64,000 bases of DNA from Haloarcula nitratireducens. GTDB lineage: Archaea; Halobacteriota; Halobacteria; Halobacteriales; Haloarculaceae. Location of the stretch: positions 1 through 64,000 of the forward strand of contig NZ_RKLT01000014.1 in assembly GCF_019599505.1 (NCBI RefSeq), written 5' to 3'. Below the pieces are notes generated by a model, which was given only the letters and a program-made list of their open reading frames with translations, was not told the DNA's origin and ran no database searches. Shown in pieces: positions 53,833 to 62,061 of the stretch; the first letter of the stretch is position 1; every line of letters starts with the position of its first letter. Both the position numbers and the translations under genes were made by a program.

Positions 53833-54334
53833 ATTCCAGCAGTTCGCTATCGTAATCAACCAATAGTGATACCGTTCGGTCTACAGACTTTGTTCCAGTA
53901 GAATCACGTTCAGCATCTCGTTGTACAGGGCATCGGTACGCTCCGTCGACGGCGTTCCGATTCGCCAGGCATTTGCGCCTAACCGTGCCTTGAGTCCTGC
54001 TCTCAGGAGCAGTCGTAGTTACGGGTGGGAACTTGCTTACAATGTGGACGAAATACCCACTGTTTTCTCTCCGTACCATGACAGAGTGCCGTGATCCTGT
54101 TACCGGAGATGCCACCGTCTGATGATAGTAATGACAGTGACTATCCTCGAATCGTGAGAGAACCACACCGATACTTCCGCGTGCGATAGCGGTCGCCTCG
54201 CGGATTTCTTTCGGTGTGTATGCCTGCCCTGGATGAGCTGCGAGAAAGGAAAGGACTTCCTCAGCGTTCGTGCGGCCGCCCGATTGGATTTCTTCGCCGG
54301 TCCTCTCCTCGAAGCGGTCGATATCGATTGGCAT
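53825..54334 (-). CDS. MarR-like winged-helix protein with altered C-terminus
   Basis: The N-terminal 65 residues are a clear haloarchaeal helix-turn-helix: IDIDRFEERTGEEI, then TNAEEVLSFLAAHPGQAYTPKEIREATAIARGSIGVVLSRFED. Homologues normally continue with GLVRHRGxYWAI, but here the sequence turns into SHCHYYHQTVASPV, so the wing is replaced. In another frame of the following DNA LLLRAGLKARLGANAWRIG reads more like a protein, hinting at a fused or shifted remnant. It is probably a damaged regulator; the stop lies inside the end of the metallo-beta-lactamase gene on the other strand. Confidence 0.5.
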   Translation of the reverse strand: MPIDIDRFEERTGEEIQSGGRTNAEEVLSFLAAHPGQAYTPKEIREATAIARGSIGVVLSRFEDSHCHYYHQTVASPVTGSRHSVMVRRENSGYFVHIVSKFPPVTTTAPESRTQGTVRRKCLANRNAVDGAYRCPVQRDAERDSTGTKSVDRTVSLLVDYDSELLESI

Positions 54335-54677
54335 AGTACGTAATTGGTGTCAGCATGTAAATGATGTAATGGCTATCACCGGGTTACTCTGCGGTATTGG
54401 CGGCACAGTCAGTACGGAGGCAGAGGTTATCTTTTCAGAGTTTTCGCCTGGGGATGCCTGTAGTGGATTGGTCCGTCACACCCGTTGTGAGTAGGGAATC
54501 GGGACTGGTCGCGCCGTTCGTGTTACGAACACTCACTACACTCCTGTAAGAATGGGGTCGCTCCCGGTTACTGCAGCTAGCAAACAGCAACGCCAGCGGC
54601 AGCAGGGCACGTGCCACCGCGTCCAGCAGCGTCGGTTCTATGCCAATTCCCTTCTCAGAGTGCGCTCGGTCACAGGG
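54335..54677. other. Stretch without a visible gene
   Basis: About 340 bases with no credible frame on either strand; it lies upstream of the damaged regulator gene. Confidence 0.4.
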
Positions 54678-54803
54678 TTACCCGGAAGACTCCACCACAA
54701 CGAGTGTGACGCCGCCTGTGGTTGCCTTCCGGTCACCGTTCTCCAAGAGGTCAAGGCCGACGTACCGTTGCTCAACCAAGCTTTCGGCGGTCTCCATATC
54801 CAT
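54678..54803 (-). CDS. Possible short protein (41 aa) or C-terminal remnant
   Basis: The frame MDMETAESLVEQRYVGLDLL, then ENGDRKATTGGVTLVVVESSG, has good haloarchaeal composition. In the same frame protein-like sequence (TNIRTRVYRERIHQTQTELLA) continues further upstream to about 54865 without a start codon in frame, so the true start may have been lost by a small shift near the ATG at 54871. It follows a truncated gene. Low confidence on boundaries. Confidence 0.35.
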   Translation of the reverse strand: MDMETAESLVEQRYVGLDLLENGDRKATTGGVTLVVVESSG

Positions 54804-54867
54804 CGCGAGCAACTCAGTCTGCGTCTGGTGAATTCGTTCTCGATATACTCGCGTCCGAATGTTGGTC

Positions 54868-55332
54868 TCATTGTGGGAGTGGCACCTCGTAGTCAGCCGC
54901 CAGCTCCTGGAACTCGTCCCACTCCGGGAGCCGGTAGTCGTCGACTTCGCCGTGCGTCTCGAGGTAGCGGAACAAGGCGTCAATTTCGTCTTCGAGGCCA
55001 TACTTCCCCGCCTGCTCTCGGAGATCCTCTTCATCGACGTCGACGTGGCTGAGCAAGAGGAGACAGTACGAGCGGTGACGGCTACCGTCGTCAATCAAAA
55101 GGGTGTGACAACATAGCTCCGCCGGCGAGACTGCGTTGAGCTCCTCGGAGTAGAAGTAGTAGCGGTGGCCGGTGAGCAGGAACTGGAGGTCGAAGGCTGT
55201 GAATCGAGCGAGGCCGGTTTCGTGGAACCCTCCCGCGTCGATCTCCGTCTCGGCCTGGGCGAGGAATTCGTCGTAGTCCTCCCAGAGAATCGTGCCCTTC
55301 GGGGCGACGGCTTCGAGGCGTTCCGGGTTACT
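54868..55332 (-). pseudogene. 5'-truncated unknown protein
   Basis: The frame encodes a well-formed soluble protein from SNPERLEAVAPKGTILWEDY through FTAFDLQFLLTGHRYYFYSEE, a small central beta part, to the acidic C-terminal VDDYRLPEWDEFQELAADYE. No start codon fits: upstream the frame runs into the divergent DUF1931 promoter with non-haloarchaeal residues. The N-terminus seems to have been removed when the DUF1931/TBP block was placed here. Family not recognised. Confidence 0.5.
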
Positions 55333-55360
55333 GCAATCTGAGCGGCAATCACAGATCAAA

Positions 55361-55370
55361 CTCTTATATA
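55361..55370 (+). promoter_or_regulatory. TATA box of the DUF1931 gene
   Basis: CTCTTATATA lies 26-35 bases before the ATG at 55396, the standard archaeal distance for a near-leaderless transcript. Confidence 0.6.
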
Positions 55371-55395
55371 GGAGACACAAATAGGCCTCACTGGA

Positions 55396-55560
55396 ATGTC
55401 TCTCATTGTCAAAGCCGCGGTGAAGGATGCACTGTCGGAGCACAATGTCTCGGCGGATTTCTACGAGTCACTTGACGAGGAAGTCGCCGAACTACTCGAA
55501 GAAGCTGCTCAGCGAGCTGAAGCCAACGACCGAAGGACAGTCCAGGCACGCGACCTCTAA
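55396..55560 (+). CDS. DUF1931-type histone-fold protein (54 aa)
   Basis: A very small protein: MSLIVKAAVKDALSEHNVSA, DFYESLDEEVAELLEEAAQR and AEANDRRTVQARDL. This is the helix-strand-helix of the archaeal DUF1931/NFY-type histone fold, ending in the RKTVQxRDL motif that pairs histone-fold subunits. Related proteins are thought to bind DNA as dimers or act in transcription. It is a separate gene 80 bases before the TBP gene, so the pair may act together on plasmid promoters. It is intact. Confidence 0.8.
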   Translation: MSLIVKAAVKDALSEHNVSADFYESLDEEVAELLEEAAQRAEANDRRTVQARDL

Positions 55561-55640
55561 GGCACACTCGAACCAATTTTTGTCTCGTTTGCGCTGAATC
55601 AGGCCCTGTTTTAAGAGGCCTGTGGGAGCACGGTACTACT

Positions 55641-56201
55641 ATGAGTCTCTCAGCGGAGTCGCTCACAGTAGAGAACGTCGTTGCATCAAGCGCTATCGGC
55701 CAAGAGATCGATCTCGAATCACTCGCGATGGATCTCGAAGCAACGGACTATGACCCAGAAAATTTCCCTGGTCTCGTCTATCGGATGCACGATCCCAAGG
55801 CCGCGGCGCTAATTTTCCGCTCGGGAAAAGTAGTGTGTACCGGAGCGAAAAGCGTAGACGCTGTCGAGACTGCCCTCGGACAAGTCTTTGATGAACTCCG
55901 TAACTTGGGCGTCGAAGTTGACGACTCACCAGCGATCGATATCCAGAATGTCGTCTCGAGCGCTGATCTAAAGGCGAACTTGAATTTGAACGCGATTGCG
56001 ATTGGGCTCGGTCTCGAGCATATCGAATACGAGCCAGAGCAGTTCCCGGGCCTTGTCTATCGACTCGACGAGCCAGATGTCGTGGCACTGCTGTTCGGCA
56101 GCGGGAAACTCGTCATCACGGGTGGCAAGCGATTGAGCGATGCCGAAGACGCGCTCACCGTAATCGAAGACCAGCTTAGCGATCTCGGCTTACTGGACTG
56201 A
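55641..56201 (+). CDS. tbp: TATA-box binding protein (TBP)
   Basis: A 186-residue general transcription factor. Its two direct repeats are clear: LESLAMDLEATDYDPENFPGL ... AAALIFRSGKVVCTGAKS and LNAIAIGLGLEHIEYEPEQF ... VVALLFGSGKLVITGGKR, with the FPGLVYR and LIF/LLF residues that bend TATA DNA. Haloarchaea often have several TBPs; an accessory copy on a mobile replicon probably changes promoter choice. It follows the DUF1931 gene in the same direction. The gene is complete and of normal length. Confidence 0.9.
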   Translation: MSLSAESLTVENVVASSAIGQEIDLESLAMDLEATDYDPENFPGLVYRMHDPKAAALIFRSGKVVCTGAKSVDAVETALGQVFDELRNLGVEVDDSPAIDIQNVVSSADLKANLNLNAIAIGLGLEHIEYEPEQFPGLVYRLDEPDVVALLFGSGKLVITGGKRLSDAEDALTVIEDQLSDLGLLD

Positions 56202-56306
56202 GTTTGTGCGATGAACTGGTCGCTGTACATGATTAGCGAGGAATCGCTCCCTTTCCAACTGCGATAACGGATTTGGAGGACGAGACGGAGACACCGGAGA
56301 CACTTT

Positions 56307-56691
56307 GTGGAAGAGCAACTGGATTCACCACTCTCTGCTGAAAGAGACGATATATCATCGCTAGCGGGGAGCGACGAATCCGATAAATATCACTCTTCGG
56401 AAACATCATCCGATAGCCCAGAGTCCTTATCTTCGGCTGCCGATGAGACAGACGAAGAAAAACTCGCAGACTGGCACCGACGATCAGTCTGCAGAGCCTG
56501 ACTCATCGGCTTCATCCACTACTGAATCCGAGTCCGATACCGACGCTTCGGACGACGAGTTCGGTGCGGCCGACTTCATGCAACTTGCACTTTTTCCCAA
56601 TCGGATGAGCCCCGTTGACGGTGCGATTTTGCGGTCAATTTCGGCTGCTGGGATAACCGGCGGATGCACAGTATATCTCTTAGTCTGCTAA
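56307..56691 (+). pseudogene. Acidic Ser-rich protein split by a one-base frameshift
   Basis: The first frame (EEQLDSPLSAERDDISSLAG ... SSAADETDEEK) and the second (NSQTGTDDQSAEPDSSASST ... FGAADFMQLALFPNRMSPVDG) share the same Ser/Asp/Glu-rich style. Removing one A from the five-A run near 56460 joins them into one protein of about 125 residues ending at 56691. The last 40 residues form a hydrophobic segment (AILRSISAAGITGGCTVYLLV). The family is not recognised; a low-complexity exported or membrane-tethered protein is possible. Confidence 0.4.
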
Positions 56692-57529
56692 TGGGTTTCT
56701 ACGTGCCCATCCTACTTCGATGGTGGTACAGTGGTCGCTCTAGTCAGGGTCGCGGATTCGAACCGGCGAATTAGTAACTCTCTCAGTAAAGTTATTTCTT
56801 CGAATGTATAATGTCTTGAAAACGCAAGGCTACGAACGTCTGACTCATATCTTAATCGGAAATATTTGTCGTGACTTGCGGGAAACCGCAAGGCGGTAGT
56901 CGGATAAGTCAAAAACAATGTGACTCTTTATCTTGCCCACAGATTTGGTGCGGTAATCGCGATAGTAGCCGAGCAAACATATCGAGATTGGGAGTGTTTT
57001 GCCAAGGGCAGTCAATAGGTGGCTCACCCCCCGTCATCGATTTGTATTTCGGTGGCTACTGAACTTCTCACAGATCAGAGATGAAGTCACCACACGCCGA
57101 TGCACTCAACCGAGGAGTGCCTCAATAGAGAGACTGCGCTCACTCACCTCGATCCTGTGAACAACCCCCTGCCTTGGCTGGCTGGCAGACCCACATGCTC
57201 GCGTTTTGTTCGGTCCCAGAACGATGCCAACCATCACCGTGAAACCGAGAGTGCATCGTGCAGCGAAAAATTTAGTTTCACACCCGGCCCTGGAGCTGTC
57301 GTCAGCACGCTTGTAGAGAATCTCCATACCGATCTCGCCTCCCTATCCTGGCATCGAATTACCTGAACACCAACACTTCATTTCGTGGCCTCACTGGAGA
57401 TCACTCGTGGTTGTGATTTTCAGAGATTTCTCGTTCGGCTACGCGCTTCGCCACTGTGGGGAGTACCGACCCATCGAGTGAGTCCACCTTCTCTTCACCA
57501 CCTCACCTACCTATCAATACGAGTCTGCC
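56692..57529. other. Stretch without a visible gene
   Basis: About 840 bases with no credible coding frame. The sequence is moderately AT-rich near 56780-57060. It precedes the second inverted repeat. Confidence 0.4.
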
Positions 57530-57572
57530 GCTAACCAACACTAGCCAGGAAAAGGCAGTACCGTTGGTTAGC
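57530..57572 (+). repeat. Long-spaced inverted repeat, copy 2
   Basis: GCTAACCAAC (57530-57539) and GTTGGTTAGC (57563-57572), perfect ten-base arms with a 23-base spacer. It matches the structures at 50502 and 60683 in its arms only. It lies about 140 bases upstream of the gene at 57715. Confidence 0.7.
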
Positions 57573-57714
57573 GATGAACCCGATCGCCTAGTAAACTGGA
57601 ACCTGTCGCTATCGATGTACGCAGTCCAGCAACAATCCATTCAGATACCCGGATCTGCTGCTGGCCAAAATGCGTAAGCCCATTCATATACTAGGCGACT
57701 ATAGCACTGAATTA

Positions 57715-57972
57715 ATGTCGAGCGAAACAGTCTGGATCAAGAAACGTGGACCAGTCGGCGTCGGGACAACTATCCATATCCACACGGACCCAGACTGTCA
57801 GCCGCTGCAGCAGGCCACAGACATTCGGGAAACGACGCGTGAGAAACTTCCCGACCATTGGCCCGACTGCTCGCTTTGTGCGGGCACTGCCGATACGGGC
57901 GGTGTCCCAGAAGGTGAAAGCACGCACACTCGCCGAAACCAACTGCAGGAACTTGATCCGGACGACCTCTAA
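57715..57972 (+). CDS. Small protein with a possible Cys/His zinc site (85 aa)
   Basis: From ATG 57715 (MSSETVWIKKRGPVGVG). The layout TIHIHTDPDCQPL ... HWPDCSLCAG offers two His and three Cys in a pattern that could bind zinc, as in small haloarchaeal plasmid proteins. The C-terminal part is polar (EGESTHTRRNQLQELDPDDL). A longer in-frame start at 57670 exists. Function unknown; the second inverted repeat lies upstream. Confidence 0.55.
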   Translation: MSSETVWIKKRGPVGVGTTIHIHTDPDCQPLQQATDIRETTREKLPDHWPDCSLCAGTADTGGVPEGESTHTRRNQLQELDPDDL

Positions 57973-58085
57973 GCCAGCGGGACTCGGCTACTCCCATCTT
58001 GAACTATTGCCCACCCAACACTTACTATGGCAGCCTTCTCAAAGCGAGATAGAGCAACGACCGAAATATCGGTACTTCCCTGTTC

Positions 58086-58237
58086 ATGACTGGTGATACG
58101 TCGATACTTGGCCGGTGTCCGGACTGTGATGCAGACATTACTCCAGGTGGCTATTAGTTGAGTACGAGCAAGACGACGGGACGACAGGTATCTGGGCCGA
58201 GTGTCCAGCCTGTGAAGACGTCGTGAAACCCGAATAG
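58086..58237 (+). pseudogene. Two-CPxC zinc-finger protein, frameshifted
   Basis: From ATG 58086 the frame reads MTGDTSILGRCPDCDADITP and stops after GGY. One base later the frame continues LVEYEQDDGTTGIWAECPAC, then EDVVKPE and a stop at 58235-58237. Intact haloarchaeal relatives have both halves as one protein of about 50 residues with two CPxC knuckles and the YEQDDGTTGIWAECPAC section, so one base has been lost near 58155. Confidence 0.65.
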
Positions 58238-58324
58238 CCACCAATTTGCAAAAAGAAGAAGATTCCATACTTGGTTTCGGTAGGAACATTTGCTGTTCAC
58301 TAGCTGTGCAAATACGCGATATCG

Positions 58325-58930
58325 CTAGGGGATTTCGGCGACCACTGCTTTCAGTTCATCAGTGTCGATCCACTCGTGGATTCTGTCACTGTCGAGCAGG
58401 AGTTCTATATGCGAGATTGCCATGCCGTTATCGTACTTGGCTCGCTCAACTTCCGCGTCGGCATATTTTCGCTTGAGTATGTAGACGTCTTCGCGGTAGC
58501 TGGGTGCAAAGAGTAGCCCCAGCTCCCAGACGTATCCGCCGTCAAAGTCTTCGATAACGGCGACGATGTAGGTTGCTCGGCCACAGAGAATATCGAATAC
58601 CCGGCACCAGAGCGGCATATGGTCCTTCGTAAGGCCGAAATCCTCCAACCGAATCGAGATAGCTGGCGGATCGGATCGATGCTCGAGGAGATCATACACG
58701 ATTTTGCGACGAGTCGCTGCCCCAGTTTCGCCGCCTGCTCCGGCAATGAGATACACACGGTCGTGGTTCGCAACGGCCTGCATCTGCTCACCGTTCACGA
58801 GATCCTTGACCCGCTGGTGCTCGGCGGGTGTGAGTTCCACACTTTCGACGCGCTCGAGTGCTGCTGACTCGTCGAAGGCAGTAGCCTCCGCAGAACCCTC
58901 ACTACTGCCACTATCGTTGCTATCAGTCAC
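58325..58930 (-). CDS. Rossmann-like protein, nucleoside-deoxyribosyltransferase-like (DUF7509-type)
   Basis: A 201-residue soluble protein. After a disordered acidic N-terminus, DRVYLIAGAGGETGAATRRKIVYDLLEHRSDPPAISIRLEDFGLTKDHMPLWCRVFDILCGRATYIVAVIEDFDGGYVWELGLLFAP has the strand-helix order and YVWELG glutamate of the nucleoside-deoxyribosyltransferase/TIR-like superfamily, whose members cut N-glycosidic bonds of nucleotides or NAD. I know of no biochemical work on this exact type. A terminal helix (DTDELKAVVAEI) follows. It stands alone, divergent from the HTH gene upstream. Confidence 0.55.
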   Translation of the reverse strand: MTDSNDSGSSEGSAEATAFDESAALERVESVELTPAEHQRVKDLVNGEQMQAVANHDRVYLIAGAGGETGAATRRKIVYDLLEHRSDPPAISIRLEDFGLTKDHMPLWCRVFDILCGRATYIVAVIEDFDGGYVWELGLLFAPSYREDVYILKRKYADAEVERAKYDNGMAISHIELLLDSDRIHEWIDTDELKAVVAEIP

Positions 58931-59058
58931 TACAGCAGCGTATTTTGTCCGAGACCATTAATTGTGGGTTCACGTGCAGACTTAGTTGTGGCTTCAGTTG
59001 TGATTTCGGCCTCATCTGAGTGCGGGTGTTTAAGATGCTGGCTTTCGAAGTGAGGAAT

Positions 59059-59529
59059 ATGAGGCCCGAACCAGCAACCCCGGACCAAACACGGGGCGGT
59101 CAGACGAGCCCTCGGCAGACGGCGGAGACGGGTCACAACAGCGACAAGGATGGATTCGATACGTGGCGAGCACTGCAGAAGGCAACCGATAAGAAACGGG
59201 CTGACCTCATCGCCGATATCGTCGGCCATCCGAAGGGCGCACCGTCAGTCGAAGAGTTAGACTACATGAACCCACCGTTGAGCGAAGATGCAGTCCGTCG
59301 CCACCTGAACACGCTCAAAGAGGTGGGCGTCGTTGCCATCCTCGAACTTGAGAGCGGGGATCAGGTGCATGGCTTCCCTCGACAGTTCTACACGCTCACC
59401 GAGGCGGCGAGGGAGCTGTTCGACCAGAACGGACTCTTCCCGGAGGACGCTTGGCAGCGAGAATACGCGTCTGTGAAGAAGACCGCCCGGATTCAGAACG
59501 TCGAGGATATGCCCCGGCCGGACGCCTAA
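59059..59529 (+). CDS. Winged-helix regulator
   Basis: From ATG 59059 (MRPEPATPDQTRGG). After a polar tail of 30-40 residues there is a winged helix: TDKKRADLIADIVGHPKGAPSVEELDYMNPPLSEDAVRRHLNTLKEVGVVAILE, a wing with GDQVHGFPRQFYTLTEAARELFD, and a C-terminal helix. This is the common haloarchaeal ArsR-like type. It is divergent from the glycosidase-like gene and 40 bases before another gene. Confidence 0.7.
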   Translation: MRPEPATPDQTRGGQTSPRQTAETGHNSDKDGFDTWRALQKATDKKRADLIADIVGHPKGAPSVEELDYMNPPLSEDAVRRHLNTLKEVGVVAILELESGDQVHGFPRQFYTLTEAARELFDQNGLFPEDAWQREYASVKKTARIQNVEDMPRPDA

Positions 59530-59568
59530 CGAGATATCTCTTTTACTGAGAAGCGCCTGTATCTAGAC

Positions 59569-60018
59569 ATGGCGGAGACTGCAGATACGCCAGAACCGTA
59601 CATTAGTGATGACGCGCCAAGGGGGACAGAATCGGCATTGCACGCGGAACTGGATCCGCTGGTGAACCCCGAAGAAGCTGGAGAAGGTAATCCGGGAACC
59701 AGACCCGGCTTACGATTGCTTCGGAAGCAACGGTGGGACACGCTGACGGAGATGTTTGCAGACCTCAAGTCTGCCTGCGAGGAAGAAAAGACAGTTGTCG
59801 GGCTCGAAATGGGAGACATTATACCGGTTGCCAAGCATCCAATAGGCTTCGCTATCGCGCTCAGTCATTCGGCGGACCCGGTGATGTCAGGGATGGTGCC
59901 TGACGCTGTCCTCAGGCTGACTCGAAAGATGCAGATTCGACTTATCGACGAGCGTGGTGACTCGCTTGCGCCGGTCAGAGTCGTTACGTTCGCACTGCCG
60001 CCGATCACCGACGAGTAG
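59569..60018 (+). CDS. Hypothetical protein (149 aa), downstream of the regulator
   Basis: Follows the wHTH gene by 39 bases. The gap contains a TATA-like TTTTACT, so it may have its own promoter. The first half is polar; the second, LLRKQRWDTLTEMFADLKSACEEEKTVVGLEMGDIIPVAKHPIGFAIALSHSADPVMSG, is alpha/beta with the C-terminal VRVVTFALPPITDE strand. No motif is recognised. Perhaps the target or partner of the regulator. Confidence 0.6.
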   Translation: MAETADTPEPYISDDAPRGTESALHAELDPLVNPEEAGEGNPGTRPGLRLLRKQRWDTLTEMFADLKSACEEEKTVVGLEMGDIIPVAKHPIGFAIALSHSADPVMSGMVPDAVLRLTRKMQIRLIDERGDSLAPVRVVTFALPPITDE

Positions 60019-60108
60019 TCGTGAGGCCTTGGGTAACCCAGTTCCTGTAGAAACGAGCTTGTCAAAGGGAGCTGCTATACGAGACGTGCCGCTGGTTTGG
60101 TATTCTGT

Positions 60109-60498
60109 TCAGGCTGATGGGGCTGTCGTATAGAGATAACCTGCCGCAAGCACGACGACCGCTTCGGCAGCTTCGGAAACAACTGCTAGTGTGTTCAGGG
60201 GACCGTCCATGACGAAGAAGGCGATTATCTGCGCGAGAGCAAACAGCGCAGCAAGCAGGTAGAACTCACGCCGCCAGAATCGCGTTGCATAGACGATAAT
60301 ACCGCCGACGAAGCCGAGACCGGCGAGGACGAACAAGATAGCCTGTGTCGTATTGAATGCGATGACAACTGGCGTGAGCCAGAAGTGAACCGCGGCCGAG
60401 ACGAGTGCTGCGCCGATCATCACGTACGCGATGATACTCGTAGGAAGTCCTGTGATTACTGGTGGGCCGGTACTCGTATTGGACGTAGTATTCGACAT
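60109..60498 (-). CDS. Four-helix membrane protein (DUF7475-like)
   Basis: From ATG 60498 (MSNTTSNTSTGPPV), 129 residues with four hydrophobic segments: SIIAYVMIGAALVSAAVHFWLTP, QAILFVLAGLGFVGGIIVYA, FYLLAALFALAQIIAFFV and LNTLAVVSEAAEAVVVLAAGYLY. This pattern is common in haloarchaea. It is probably an integral membrane protein of unknown function. The third inverted repeat lies about 200 bases upstream of the start. Confidence 0.65.
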   Translation of the reverse strand: MSNTTSNTSTGPPVITGLPTSIIAYVMIGAALVSAAVHFWLTPVVIAFNTTQAILFVLAGLGFVGGIIVYATRFWRREFYLLAALFALAQIIAFFVMDGPLNTLAVVSEAAEAVVVLAAGYLYTTAPSA

Positions 60499-60682
60499 CA
60501 GGCGGTTCGTCACTCGCCTCCCGGAAATACTATTCCTGTGCTGACAAATCAAGTGGGTTAATGATGAGAGTTTGGAGCGTTCACTCTCCATGAAGCTGAA
60601 ACCCTCTCGAGGTGCTATTTACTGCTTTCCTCTCCACCCGGAGAGAGAGACTGTCTCGGATAACCAGCTATGCGCAACGATT

Positions 60683-60724
60683 GCTAACCAACACTAACCG
60701 TCGAAAATGATGGTTGTTGGTTAG
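60683..60724 (+). repeat. Long-spaced inverted repeat, copy 3
   Basis: GCTAACCAACA (60683-60693) and TGTTGGTTAG (60715-60724) with a 21-base spacer. Together with the copies at 50502 and 57530 it forms a set with the same arms and spacers of 20, 23 and 21 bases, about two helical turns. Confidence 0.7.
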
Positions 60725-60803
60725 TAACAACTTGTCTCTCGGCAACTCGTTTCTCAGTGCGAGGAAAGCCTGTCTATGGATCGAAATTGAACTCTGCGAA
60801 CCA

Positions 60804-61097
60804 CTAGGCGGCCGATGTCTCTGCAGGCTCTATGTATTGGTACTCCCATTCGCGGCGGGCCTCAATTTCCCGGCGACCGCGCCGAGTGAGCGAGTAGACG
60901 TTCGTTCGCTGATCTTGTTCACCTTTCTCGACGAGTCCTTTGTCGACAAGCAAATCGAGATTTGGATAGAGTCGTCCATGGTGAATCTCTTTTTCGTAGT
61001 ACGTCTCAAGTTCATATTTGATTGCGAGGCCGTGTGGTTTATTGAGACCAGCAACTACATACAGCAGATCGCGTTGGAAACCAGTTAAGTCGTGCAT
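60804..61097 (-). CDS. PadR-family transcription regulator
   Basis: A 97-residue protein from ATG 61097 (MHDLTGFQRDLLYVVAGL). The PadR winged helix is plain: GFQRDLLYVVAGLNKPHGLAIKYELETYYEKEIHHGRLYPNLDLLVDKGLVEKGEQDQRTNVYSLTRRGRREI, including the RLYPNLDLL recognition helix and the YSLTRRG wing. PadR proteins bind palindromic operators as dimers, often near their own gene, so the inverted repeat downstream is a candidate target. The last part is a C-terminal dimerisation helix. Confidence 0.85.
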   Translation of the reverse strand: MHDLTGFQRDLLYVVAGLNKPHGLAIKYELETYYEKEIHHGRLYPNLDLLVDKGLVEKGEQDQRTNVYSLTRRGRREIEARREWEYQYIEPAETSAA

Positions 61098-61359
61098 AAA
61101 ACCTGATACGTGGCGTTCTCGCATATGTTTATTGGCACACGAATGCTATGAGACAGTATTGACCGTGTCTACAGTGAGAGAATCCCCCTGTGCAAGTCTT
61201 GCTTTGCTGGAAATTGCGTGCCATTGCTAGTCCTCCGGAACGGTGTCATAACGCCGCTCTTGAAATACGACCACTCTTACATCACCAATATTTACGATCA
61301 CAGCGCGTGAGACGTGCAATGAATAGGGACAGATACGAGACCAATCTCTGGGACGAACC

Positions 61360-61735
61360 TTGAAAGGCTGCGGGCAGACCTCGAGACGGAGGCCGTCACG
61401 TTCGTCGACACGGTCAACGACGAGTTAGCCAGCCTCATTGAGGATGCTGCCCACCTCGGTCTTGACTACCTCGTGGTGATGTTTCGGACTATGGCGTGTC
61501 CTCGAACGGCCATGCGCACTTCGACCTCGTCCATAATGGTTCCAGTCTCTACTGTGTTTGCTTCCAGTATCGAAGTAGCAGTCTTGACGCCGACTTAGAC
61601 AATGGCCTGCAGGTTGCCATCAAGGGGAGCTCTCCTACTACGAGGATGGCGGGTCGATCTCGATCATTGTCAAGGGCGCCGTCGAGGCTGACGAGGATGA
61701 GACGGCACCCCTGGCGCACAAATACTTATCCCCCT
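61360..61735 (+). pseudogene. Remnant of exonuclease VII (XseA OB-fold, with preceding XseB-like part)
   Basis: One frame gives LERLRADLETEAVTFVDTVN, DELASLIEDAAHLGLDYLV; another then gives SSNGHAHFDLVHNGSSLYCV, CFQYRSSSLDADLDNGLQVA, IKG; the last part SISIIVKGAVEADEDE lies in a third frame. GHAHFDLVHNGSS-x-CVCF is the nucleic-acid-binding OB-fold of the exonuclease VII large subunit as found in haloarchaea. Three frame changes and no catalytic domain make this a dead fragment. Confidence 0.6.
61722..61729 (+). promoter_or_regulatory. TATA box of the C2H2 microprotein gene
   Basis: ATACTTAT lies 26-33 bases before the ATG at 61755, the standard distance for an archaeal leaderless transcript. 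Confidence 0.45.
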
Positions 61736-61754
61736 CAGAACACGTTGACCAAAT

Positions 61755-61865
61755 ATGTCAAACGAAAACGGAGACGAAAACGAGTTTGAATGTCCGGTGT
61801 GTGGCGACACCTTCGACACTGAAGAGGACCGAGACGAGCATCTCGCACAGATTCATCCTGACTAA
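61755..61865 (+). CDS. C2H2 zinc-finger microprotein (36 aa)
   Basis: MSNENGDENEFECPVCGDTF, then DTEEDRDEHLAQIHPD and stop. It contains a complete C2H2 finger (CPVC...12 residues...H-x4-H) flanked by acidic tails. Single-finger microproteins like this are frequent in haloarchaea and may bind nucleic acid or proteins. It starts inside the tail of the exonuclease remnant region and has its own TATA box. Intact. Confidence 0.7.
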   Translation: MSNENGDENEFECPVCGDTFDTEEDRDEHLAQIHPD

Positions 61866-62061
61866 CCGATGCCAGCGTGGGCATCGCAGATGAGCCCGGG
61901 GATTTGTGGTCGTTTTGATTTGGTAGGAACACATCGAACAGTTCTTCATCGGCAGCGTCAACGAACTGTTTGCTCGGTACTCTGGAATGGAAAATCACAC
62001 CCGAGCGTCAACATCACGGATCTGGCGGAACATACAAGACTGGCACGACACGAGTCGTACT

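Noticed and set aside
54552..55052. A 166-residue plus-strand frame
   Set aside because: Arg/Ser-rich shadow of the truncated minus-strand gene, whose composition is far more protein-like.
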